From an uncultured Eubacteriales bacterium (lineage in GTDB: Bacteria > Bacillota > Clostridia > Christensenellales > Christensenellaceae): a stretch of 5,705 bases of DNA. The DNA lies in contig CAJJPW010000146.1 of the NCBI GenBank assembly GCA_905193725.1, positions 1 through 5,705 of the forward strand. Reading direction: 5' to 3'. The notes under the pieces are model-generated. The model was not told the DNA's origin. It was given only the letters and a program-made list of their open reading frames with translations, and did no database searches. The stretch's first letter is position 1. The number at the start of each line of letters is the position of its first letter. Position numbers and translations under genes: made by a program. Below are positions 1 to 5,486 of this stretch, in pieces.

Positions 1-22
1 CACTAAATTTAATCATTAATTT

Positions 23-29
23 AAAAGGA
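23..29 (+). promoter_or_regulatory. Ribosome binding site of the LacI-type gene
   Basis: AAAAGGA lies 12 nt before the GTG start at 42. That spacing is long for a Shine-Dalgarno site, but no better in-frame start exists: the helix-turn-helix begins at residue 4, and the next in-frame ATG (residue 11) would cut into it. The long spacing and GTG start suggest modest translation. The promoter is not visible in the 41 bp available upstream. Confidence 0.5.
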
Positions 30-41
30 TGTTGACGAACC

Positions 42-1079
42 GTGAATTATAAAGCAAAAGATATTGCTGAAATGTTGCAGGTATCCACAGCTACCGTATC
101 ATTAGTATTAAATGGGCGCCCTGGCGTTAGCTTTGACACCCGACAAATGATATTAAATAAAATCCAGGAACTGGGATGTACCTATTTGTTAAAAGATAAT
201 TATACGCTTTGTTCCTCTGCCGATTTAAAGCCGATTGGCTTTGTTGTGTATAAACGCTGCGAAAAAATTATCAATGAATCCCCTTTCTACACATATATTT
301 TGGAGGAAATCAATCAGGCGGCTCTGAGCAAAGGCTATTCTTTAAATTTTGTATACATCAATAGAAATATGACAGATGTGGAGAAGCTTCAGCAGATCAG
401 CCAAATGCCCTATGCAGGCCTCATCATTTTCGCCGTAGAAATGTTTTTTGACGATCTGCCCTTTTTTATCGACTCGGGCTTGCCTTTTATCTGCTTTGAC
501 AATAGTTTTCCCGAACACGAAATCGATTCAGTATCTATAAACAACGTTCAAGGCATCCATAAAGCGTTTGAATATCTCATTGGGTGCGGGCACACCAAGA
601 TAGGATACATCAAAAGTAAAGTTGCGATTACTAGTTTCATCGACCGCTATGCGCAATATCGTCGGGATTTGGAAAATCATAACTTGCCGTTTCAGCAAAA
701 TTACGTCATCGAGGTAGATTATTCGGAGCTTGACGGAAAAAAAGACGTGGCGCAATATTTAAATACCTGCGATGATCTGCCCACAGCATTTCTCGCAGAC
801 AATGACCTGTTAGCTTGCTATGCTATGTCTGCTATCAAAGAAAAGGGGTTCAAAATCCCTGATGATATTTCTATCATCGGATTTGACAACCGGCCAGTCA
901 GCACAGTGATCTCCCCAGCTTTGACCACCGTCAATATTCCTCTAGAGTTGTTTGGCCCCAAAATTGTAGAAATTCTTGTGGACAAAATAGAAACCAGGCG
1001 CACTCGGTCCATTCAAGTCGAAATCGGAACAAATATTGTTGAGCGCAACAGCGTCAAGATATTCAATGATAGCAAGTAA
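42..1079 (+). CDS. LacI-family sugar-responsive transcriptional regulator
   Basis: This 345-residue protein is the usual length for a LacI/GalR repressor. Residues 4-30 form the N-terminal helix-turn-helix (KDIAEMLQVSTATVSLVLNG). From about residue 64 to the end lies a periplasmic-binding-protein-like effector domain. Family landmarks include DSVSINN (162-168), GHTKIGYI (183-190), TAFLADND (248-255), the segment PDDISIIGFDN (273-283), SPALTTV (291-297) and the C-terminal VERNS. Such proteins bind operator DNA as dimers and are released or recruited by a sugar or sugar phosphate. The stretch joining the two domains (46-62) lacks the usual hinge-helix pattern (YxPN..A..L). The start is GTG, forced by the HTH position. 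The gene converges on the kinase gene across a shared terminator and may belong to a unit further left. Its target and ligand cannot be read from sequence. Family assignment is firm. Confidence 0.93.
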   Translation: MNYKAKDIAEMLQVSTATVSLVLNGRPGVSFDTRQMILNKIQELGCTYLLKDNYTLCSSADLKPIGFVVYKRCEKIINESPFYTYILEEINQAALSKGYSLNFVYINRNMTDVEKLQQISQMPYAGLIIFAVEMFFDDLPFFIDSGLPFICFDNSFPEHEIDSVSINNVQGIHKAFEYLIGCGHTKIGYIKSKVAITSFIDRYAQYRRDLENHNLPFQQNYVIEVDYSELDGKKDVAQYLNTCDDLPTAFLADNDLLACYAMSAIKEKGFKIPDDISIIGFDNRPVSTVISPALTTVNIPLELFGPKIVEILVDKIETRRTRSIQVEIGTNIVERNSVKIFNDSK

Positions 1080-1102
1080 TACTGCTTACTGCATTACTCG
1101 AT

Positions 1103-1152
1103 AAAAAGTCCCCAGGCGAAGTGGTACTTGCCACTTCGCCTGGGGCTTTTTA
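1103..1152. terminator. Bidirectional intrinsic terminator between convergent genes
   Basis: The arms 1110-1124 and 1131-1145 are a perfect 15-bp GC-rich inverted repeat (CCCCAGGCGAAGTGG) around the 6-nt loop TACTTG. AAAAAG on the left and CTTTTT on the right can extend the stem past one bulged T (1109). Read on +, the hairpin is followed by CTTTTTATT; read on -, by ACTTTTTAT. It therefore fits as terminator for both the LacI-type gene (stop 24 bp away) and the kinase gene (stop 18 bp away). Confidence 0.93.
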
Positions 1153-1170
1153 TTGCTAGCATGTTGGGGT

Positions 1171-2619
1171 CTATAGAAATGATAAATGGTTTAAAAAAGC
1201 TTCATATGCCTCCTGATAGCGAGCATTCCGCTCCTGATCTGGGTCGATCACACAATTAACTCTAACCATGTTGTCAGAGGCAGTATCGTAGTCTGGATAT
1301 TCTCCAGTCGCCACTGCAGATATCATTGCTAATCCAACTGAGGACGTTTGTAAATTTTCCACCCTTTCAAAGGGAATCCCCATCACATCAGCTTTGAGTT
1401 GTATCCAAGGCAGGGACTTCGCTCCTCCAGCTCCAATACGCACACACTGAAATTTTTCTTGCCCTAAGAATGCTTTATTCATCGCTTGTAGCCATTCTTT
1501 CATATGGAACGTTAGACTCTCGATAAAACCAGTGAAGAGATCGGATACATCATCTAATACGGAGACGCCTCCAAATATCCCGCTGCCTGTTATGGGGTCT
1601 TTTAACATCCGCACATGGCATGTGCCATCAAAATGCGCTGATTGAAATAACTCTGTCAGATTGGATTTTGCCACCTTATTTACAAACCAATTTATCGTCG
1701 GCCCGATCATTTCTCCCGCTTGGTAGTGAAAGCTCTTTAAAGAGGGCCCGCATCCTGGTGTAATTAAAGTGGAATCGAATACCAGCGATCTTGAGCTTAA
1801 TGTTCCAAACAAATTATAGGTCCCTGCATTATTGGCAATGATGACGCCATCTTCACTGTTTTCTTTCACACCTAACCCCATAAAGCCACACTGTGCATCG
1901 TGAGCTCCTAAAACAACCTGCAATTCATATGGTAGTGTTACACGGCCAAATTTGCTTATTTTGCCGACGATGGTCGCTGGCGGTGCGGTCTCTCCAAAAC
2001 AGATAGGATCTTTTTCCAATATATTACATAATTCAACAGACCACTGATGCTCCTTTACGTCGAATAACATCTTACGGGCAGCCATACTATAATCAGTGAA
2101 GGGCGGTAACCCCAACTTTTTCAAGATAAATTGCTGAATATTATAAAAATATTTTGTCTTCTCATATAGAGCTGGTATATTTTTTTTCATCCAGTATATT
2201 TTTGTGACAACGTAATTAGGGGCTAATGGACCGCCTGTGATTTGGTTATAGGGTTTTCCCTTGATGAGATGATTGATCTCTTTTTCTAGGCCATCCGCTC
2301 TTAAGTCGCTAAATTCTAACATCGGATAAACAGGATTGCCGTCGTTATCTACTGCGACAAAGCAGTCTCCAAAGCAGGAAAAAGCAAGTGTTTTGAGATG
2401 CACCCGTGATAAATCTATTTTATAGAGTACGCCTGCTACTGCATCCTGCGAGCTCTCCCAGATTTTATTCGGGTCAATTTCCCCGCGATTATTTTCCAGG
2501 ACATCCCATGTATATTCCGCTTCTTGTTCCGCCAGAAGTGTCCCATCGTCCAATGCGACGATCACTGCGTGAATCGTCGAAATGCCAATATCAACCTCTA
2601 GGGTTGCTAATTTTTTCAT
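1171..2619 (-). CDS. FGGY-family carbohydrate kinase
   Basis: This 482-residue protein has the normal FGGY length and belongs with ATP-dependent sugar kinases (xylulo-, fuculo-, rhamnulo-, ribulokinase, LsrK type), which act in the cytoplasm. Residues 8-14 (EVDIGIS) are the first nucleotide-phosphate loop. KIYWM (140-144) matches the core of the FGGY signature. GAHDAQCGFMGLG (238-250) holds the expected catalytic base Asp241. The C-terminal ATPase half carries GAGGAKSLPWIQLKAD (396-411), followed by the usual glycine- and alanine-rich helix (SSVGLAMISAVATGE). No key motif is missing. I chose ATG at 2619 because AGGTGA sits 5 nt before it; the in-frame GTG at 2628 lies inside that site. It follows the aldolase gene directly and probably shares its mRNA. 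The product is likely a ketose phosphate for that aldolase. The actual sugar is unknown. Confidence 0.92.
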   Translation of the reverse strand: MKKLATLEVDIGISTIHAVIVALDDGTLLAEQEAEYTWDVLENNRGEIDPNKIWESSQDAVAGVLYKIDLSRVHLKTLAFSCFGDCFVAVDNDGNPVYPMLEFSDLRADGLEKEINHLIKGKPYNQITGGPLAPNYVVTKIYWMKKNIPALYEKTKYFYNIQQFILKKLGLPPFTDYSMAARKMLFDVKEHQWSVELCNILEKDPICFGETAPPATIVGKISKFGRVTLPYELQVVLGAHDAQCGFMGLGVKENSEDGVIIANNAGTYNLFGTLSSRSLVFDSTLITPGCGPSLKSFHYQAGEMIGPTINWFVNKVAKSNLTELFQSAHFDGTCHVRMLKDPITGSGIFGGVSVLDDVSDLFTGFIESLTFHMKEWLQAMNKAFLGQEKFQCVRIGAGGAKSLPWIQLKADVMGIPFERVENLQTSSVGLAMISAVATGEYPDYDTASDNMVRVNCVIDPDQERNARYQEAYEAFLNHLSFL

Positions 2620-2624
2620 TAGCT

Positions 2625-2631
2625 TCACCTA
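2625..2631 (-). promoter_or_regulatory. Kinase ribosome binding site overlapping the aldolase stop codon
   Basis: On the minus strand TAGGTGA combines the aldolase stop codon TAG (2631-2629) with the Shine-Dalgarno AGGTGA (2630-2625), 5 nt before the kinase ATG at 2619. A ribosome finishing the aldolase stands on the kinase initiation site, which suggests coupled translation. This decides the kinase start in favour of 2619. Confidence 0.75.
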
Positions 2632-3894
2632 CTTTAAATATTCAGCAATCTGCACAGGTTTGCGATTTCTTATAGACATCTCGACTACCGAGCGAGTTGC
2701 ATAATCCATGCATTCAAATATACCCAGTGTTTTCACACCGTTTACCGCTGCTGCTGCGATGAAGTCATGCTCTACAATAGCCGCCAGCTGATTGGAGTGA
2801 AAACCTGCTGCTATTTCTTCATATGGCGTTCCAAAGGTATACTTCTCTACCCCTTTAATACAGAAAGTCAACTCTGGATCAATAGAACAATCGAATTTTG
2901 CATCTGTAATACAGTATGCCGCTGCATAAGCAGGCGCACCGACCAATACAGAACCCACCTCGCTATTTTTCAGATATACCGCCCTATGAAAAGCAGTGCG
3001 TTCGGGTGCTACTTTCCCCTCCTCTATTTTTCCATTCTTCACTCTAATAATATCGTGCTTCTTCAGGTTCGCAATATCACCATCGGCAGGGGTTATGATA
3101 AAATCATCTTCTCCTAGACGCAGCGAGAAACTAGCACCCAGACAGTCAATGACTCGATTTTCATATCCTCTCTTTGCCAAAATGCAAAGCTGCTTGCGCG
3201 CAGCGCACTCCGTTAAAGTTTCTTGCTTTCTCTCTAGTACGTCGAACACTTCATTTTCGGCATTTACAACATAGCTTTTTATCTGTTCTTCTGTTAAATC
3301 AGGTAAAAGGTTTCCAAGTGCCGGAGCAATAACCTGTGTCCTCGCTGTCATTTCAATAAAGTCTTGCACTTTAAATGCATCAAACAAATTAGAACTGCAT
3401 AGGATATAAGTTCCATGACTATCTAACGTCAAAATATCCTTGTCGTTCTTAACTGCTTTAACAATATCGCTGCAAAGTTGCTCGCTGCCTGGAATGCTAA
3501 AGGGAATTTGCGCAATTTTGTCTTTATATTTTGCCGCTAATCCTGCAAACGTCTTTGTTGCCAGTGGTTCACGGGCGAATACGATGCTCAGCATCGCCGA
3601 AGAGTGTGTGTGAAAGATAGCTTTTACATCTGGACGCGCATTATATATAGCTAGATGATTATCCCATTCCATTGAGCCGGCATAATCAGATAATTGGTTT
3701 CCCTGTGTGTCATATTTTGCGATCCACTCAGGTTGTAAATTTCCCTTATCCTGTGAAGTAGGCGATATCCACATATATCCTTCTTCATCGCGCACTGACA
3801 GGCACCCGCCAGCAGAGGATACCATATTTCTCTGGTAGGCCCTTTTCATCACATAACATATTTCTTCCGCGGGATGCATTTTTTTACTTTGCAT
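2629..3894 (-). CDS. Tandem-domain class II aldolase/adducin family protein
   Basis: At 421 residues this is about twice the usual ~215 of a single class II aldolase (FucA, RhaD, AraD, MtnB families), because two such domains are joined. Domain 1 (about 6-195) has GGCLSVRD (29-36), SPTS (44-47), SMEW with probable catalytic Glu76, HTH with zinc ligands His95 and His97, and third ligand His160 in DSHG. Domain 2 (about 225-415) repeats the layout: GASFSLRL (253-260), ITPADGD (267-273), APERTAFH (296-303). The HxH pair is replaced by V318 and A320, and only His376 (EHD) remains. Domain 1 is thus the likely metal-dependent aldolase or epimerase, cleaving a ketose phosphate to a three-carbon phosphate and an aldehyde; domain 2 looks structural or regulatory. 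The start is ATG 3894, 6 nt after GGAGGA. First gene of a unit with the kinase. The substrate is unknown. Confidence 0.88.
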   Translation of the reverse strand: MQSKKMHPAEEICYVMKRAYQRNMVSSAGGCLSVRDEEGYMWISPTSQDKGNLQPEWIAKYDTQGNQLSDYAGSMEWDNHLAIYNARPDVKAIFHTHSSAMLSIVFAREPLATKTFAGLAAKYKDKIAQIPFSIPGSEQLCSDIVKAVKNDKDILTLDSHGTYILCSSNLFDAFKVQDFIEMTARTQVIAPALGNLLPDLTEEQIKSYVVNAENEVFDVLERKQETLTECAARKQLCILAKRGYENRVIDCLGASFSLRLGEDDFIITPADGDIANLKKHDIIRVKNGKIEEGKVAPERTAFHRAVYLKNSEVGSVLVGAPAYAAAYCITDAKFDCSIDPELTFCIKGVEKYTFGTPYEEIAAGFHSNQLAAIVEHDFIAAAAVNGVKTLGIFECMDYATRSVVEMSIRNRKPVQIAEYLK

Positions 3895-3900
3895 ATTATC

Positions 3901-3906
3901 TCCTCC
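3901..3906 (-). promoter_or_regulatory. Strong ribosome binding site of the aldolase gene
   Basis: GGAGGA on the minus strand stands 6 nt (GATAAT) before ATG 3894. An in-frame ATG at 3912 would place this purine run inside the coding region and has no such site of its own, so 3894 is the better start. Confidence 0.85.
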
Positions 3907-3941
3907 ATCCATTGAAAACTCTGCAATAACTACTACAGTTA

Positions 3942-3971
3942 ATTATATTTTACGGCTATATTCGTTCTTAA
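3942..3971 (-). promoter_or_regulatory. Predicted promoter of the aldolase-kinase unit
   Basis: On the minus strand a perfect -10 TATAAT (3947-3942) lies 18 bp from a weak -35 TTAAGA (3971-3966). Transcription would start near 3935, giving a leader of about 40 nt. The weak -35 and long spacer are typical of a promoter needing an activator, consistent with the divergent AraC-type gene. Predicted by eye only. Confidence 0.5.
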
Positions 3972-3991
3972 CAATGTCATCCATTAATAAA

Positions 3992-4036
3992 TATACTGGT
4001 ATAAATTAAGAATAGCTGTTATACTGATATTAAATA
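3992..4036. repeat. 17-bp direct repeat, possible AraC-type operator pair
   Basis: 3992-4008 (TATACTGGTATAAATTA) and 4020-4036 (TATACTGATATTAAATA) match at 14 of 17 positions, start to start 28 bp. The first copy also contains the dyad TATAC-TG-GTATA. Copy 1 ends about 20 bp upstream of the aldolase -35; copy 2 covers the candidate -10 of the AraC-type gene. AraC-family proteins often bind direct repeats of about 17 bp, so activation of the aldolase unit and autorepression are plausible. The AT-rich content means part of the match could be chance or tandem -10 elements. Confidence 0.45.
4017..4025 (+). promoter_or_regulatory. Predicted extended -10 promoter of the AraC-type gene
   Basis: TGTTATACT is an extended -10 (TGn plus TATACT, 4020-4025), with no good -35 at 16-18 bp upstream. 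Transcription would start near 4032 and give a leader of about 28 nt. An alternative upstream promoter is TTAACA (3968-3973), 18 bp, TATACT (3992-3997). Both -10 hexamers lie inside the direct repeat copies. Confidence 0.45.
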
Positions 4037-4044
4037 CCGTTGAG

Positions 4045-4049
4045 AGGAG
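4045..4049 (+). promoter_or_regulatory. Ribosome binding site of the AraC-type gene
   Basis: AGGAG, inside the purine run GAGAGGAGA (4042-4050), lies 10 nt before ATG 4060. This supports the start giving MASLSIESAM. Confidence 0.75.
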
Positions 4050-4059
4050 AACTTAAGAT

Positions 4060-5040
4060 ATGGCTTCTTTATCCATAGAATCTGCCATGAATACACTACA
4101 AGAGCGATATTCTCTGTTAAACTGGTCTCTTCATAATATCGCCGATGGCCAGGAAAAAATGTACAAATGGCCAGGAGACCCAAAAGAAGATATCATTATT
4201 TGTGTCCATAAAAGTAGCAAAGACCCTGAAGTGTTTCACCGACATGATTTCTTTTATTTTAACTTCACTTATAAAGGGAAATATGAATCTCTCAGTTATA
4301 AATACGATAACTCCATCACGATTGGTGAAGGCGAGCTTTATGCAGGGCAGCCATTTTCTGGTCATGCATTAAAGACTCATAGCAATCAAGATACTATCAT
4401 TATCGGTACTCTTATTCAAAAAGAGGTGTTTTTCCGCTCATTTCTGCCTATGTTATCTGCGAATTCAAAATTATTTCACTTTTTTCTCGATCCCACTACA
4501 AAAAGTTTTGCAGATGAATATATTCATTTTAAAATCGAAGATGACTTTAGCATTCGCACATTATTAGAGTTAATGGTAGTGGAATATGCAAATAAAGCAG
4601 AAAATACGCAGGATGTTTTAAAGCCTCTGTGCCTATCGTTTTTAATGCAAGTTGTGCGGCAATATGAAGCAACGCAGCACGATCAGACATCAAATAAAAC
4701 AGCAGATCAAATTGTAAAATATATTAGCGAACACTGTGAATCTGTAACCCTTAAAAATATATCTGAGCGTTTTGGTTACCACCCTAATTATATCTCCAAT
4801 TTCTTAACTCGCGAAATCGGCAAGTCTTTCTCACAAATATTATTTGAACAGAGAATGAAGCGGGCTATTATGCTCATAAAAGGCTCTACCTTGCCTTTAG
4901 AAGAAATCGCGTTTATGATTGGGTATAGCAATAGTAGTAATTTCTATAAAGCATTTAAATCCTATTACAAGCAATCTCCAAGGAAATATTTAAAAACAAT
5001 CATTGATGATCAAGATACTTCTGCCAAAATTGAGCACTAA
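4060..5040 (+). CDS. AraC-family transcriptional regulator with N-terminal cupin domain
   Basis: This 326-residue protein has the two-part AraC layout. The N-terminal part (about 44-130) reads as a cupin-like ligand-binding domain: FHRHDFFYFNF (59-69) starts it, followed by a short beta-rich segment and GEGELYAGQPFSGH (89-102). The C-terminal part (about 215-312) is the double helix-turn-helix. HTH 1 spans about 229-252 (LKNISERFGYHPNYISNFL); HTH 2 spans about 277-303 (LEEIAFMIGYSNSSNFYKAFK). The family ending QSPRKYL (305-311) is present. Such proteins usually activate adjacent sugar genes when bound to a sugar. It is divergent from the aldolase-kinase unit with 165 bp between start codons, containing a direct repeat that may be its operator; regulation of that unit and of itself is inferred. 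No clear terminator follows. Family assignment is firm, ligand unknown. Confidence 0.93.
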   Translation: MASLSIESAMNTLQERYSLLNWSLHNIADGQEKMYKWPGDPKEDIIICVHKSSKDPEVFHRHDFFYFNFTYKGKYESLSYKYDNSITIGEGELYAGQPFSGHALKTHSNQDTIIIGTLIQKEVFFRSFLPMLSANSKLFHFFLDPTTKSFADEYIHFKIEDDFSIRTLLELMVVEYANKAENTQDVLKPLCLSFLMQVVRQYEATQHDQTSNKTADQIVKYISEHCESVTLKNISERFGYHPNYISNFLTREIGKSFSQILFEQRMKRAIMLIKGSTLPLEEIAFMIGYSNSSNFYKAFKSYYKQSPRKYLKTIIDDQDTSAKIEH

Positions 5041-5270
5041 GTACTTTAACTTACGCTTGCACTTACTCCAAAGACCTGCTCGCAACCTTTTGCACCCTTA
5101 TCATATTGATAGAATTATTCTTTGCTCTATTTTTCCAAATAAATTGAGCATGGAACTGCTTGTTCCAAAAAACATTTTCTAAACAGCTTTTCAGTTGTTT
5201 TCAAAAGTAAAAAGTAACTCTCTTAAAAAGTTTTCCTGGAAAATATTTTATTCCATTTCATTTTTCATAT
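5041..5270. other. AT-rich intergenic stretch without recognisable genes
   Basis: These 230 bp between the AraC-type gene and the rRNA operon terminator hold no coding region I can support and no 5S rRNA-like sequence on either strand. Weak hairpins occur at 5153-5169 (TGGAAC/GTTCCA) and 5181-5200 (AAACAGCT/AGTTGTTT, one G-T pair). The second is followed by only one further T, so it is at best a poor terminator for the AraC-type gene. Confidence 0.6.
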
Positions 5271-5323
5271 AAAAAAGCATAGAAAAAACACTCATTGCTT
5301 TAGCAATAAGTGTTTTTTCTATG
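5271..5323 (-). terminator. Intrinsic terminator of the rRNA-tRNA operon
   Basis: The stem pairs 5278-5298 with 5303-5323 (21 bp, loop 4 nt) and includes AGAAAAAACACT against AGTGTTTTTTCT. In minus-strand RNA the stem is followed by C and six U (5276-5271). The single non-Watson-Crick position is a tolerated U-G pair in minus-strand RNA but a C-A mismatch on plus, and only minus has the U tail outside the stem. It therefore terminates the rRNA operon rather than the AraC-type gene. Confidence 0.88.
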
Positions 5324-5336
5324 TCGCTTATGCGAC

Positions 5337-5412
5337 TGGCTCCCCAGGTAGGGTTTGAACCTACGACCCTTCGGTTAACAGCCGAATGCTCTACCGACTG
5401 AGCTAAGGAGGA
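5337..5412 (-). tRNA. tRNA-Asn (anticodon GUU)
   Basis: This 76-nt tRNA includes an encoded CCA (minus 5339-5337). D arm: GCTC / AGTCGGTA / GAGC. Anticodon arm: TTCGG / CTGTTAA / CCGAA, with anticodon GTT for asparagine. Variable loop: GGGTC. T arm: GTAGG / TTCAAAC / CCTAC. Discriminator base: G. The acceptor strands are TCCTCCT and CTGGGGA: pairs 1-5 form (4 is U-G), but 6-67 is C-U and 7-66 is U-C, both mismatches. Everything else is canonical, so this is probably a functional tRNA co-transcribed behind 23S rRNA. The mismatches could also be a sequence variant or error. Confidence 0.95.
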
Positions 5413-5486
5413 ATATAAAGGTTTGCACCTTCAAAACTACATACATGTTACATCCTAATGGAATCATTTTTCAACCTTGCGATTGT
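5413..5486 (-). other. Short 23S-tRNA spacer with a GNRA hairpin; no 5S rRNA
   Basis: Only about 74 nt separate the 23S end from tRNA-Asn, too short for a ~117-nt 5S rRNA. On the minus strand AAGGT-GCAA-ACCTT (5431-5418) forms a hairpin with a GNRA tetraloop, ending 5 nt before the tRNA 5' end. It may assist or mark processing by RNase P or an endonuclease. The exact 23S 3' end is uncertain by a few bases. Confidence 0.6.

Noticed and set aside
29..52. Seven-codon leader reading frame from ATG 29 overlapping the LacI-type start
   Set aside because: Frames this short arise by chance; its ATG is part of the ribosome binding region and nothing suggests a leader peptide.
528..1012. Minus-strand open frames inside the LacI-type gene (528-755, 818-1012)
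   Set aside because: Antisense to a well-supported gene with no motif of their own.
1103..1152. Long inverted repeat as an insertion-sequence end or attachment site
   Set aside because: Perfect GC stem flanked by A and T runs exactly between convergent genes is fully explained as a bidirectional terminator; no transposase is nearby.
2406..3274. Plus-strand open frames opposite the kinase and aldolase genes (2406-2675, 2767-3117, 2996-3274)
   Set aside because: They lie antisense inside genes with clear family motifs, show no recognisable protein features, and are explained as shadows.
3912..3926. Possible catabolite-repression (cre) site, TTGAAAACTCTGCAA
   Set aside because: Two mismatches to the WTGNAANCGNWNNCA pattern, including the central CG, so support is too weak.
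4117..4372. Open frames on both strands inside the AraC-type gene (4117-4365 minus, 4145-4372 plus)
   Set aside because: Overlap a clear family gene in other frames and show no recognisable domain.
5181..5200. Hairpin as terminator for the AraC-type gene
   Set aside because: Short AT-rich stem with a G-T pair and almost no T run after it.
5413..5432. CRISPR or other repeat array near the rRNA operon
   Set aside because: No regularly spaced repeats are present; the pairing seen is a single small hairpin.
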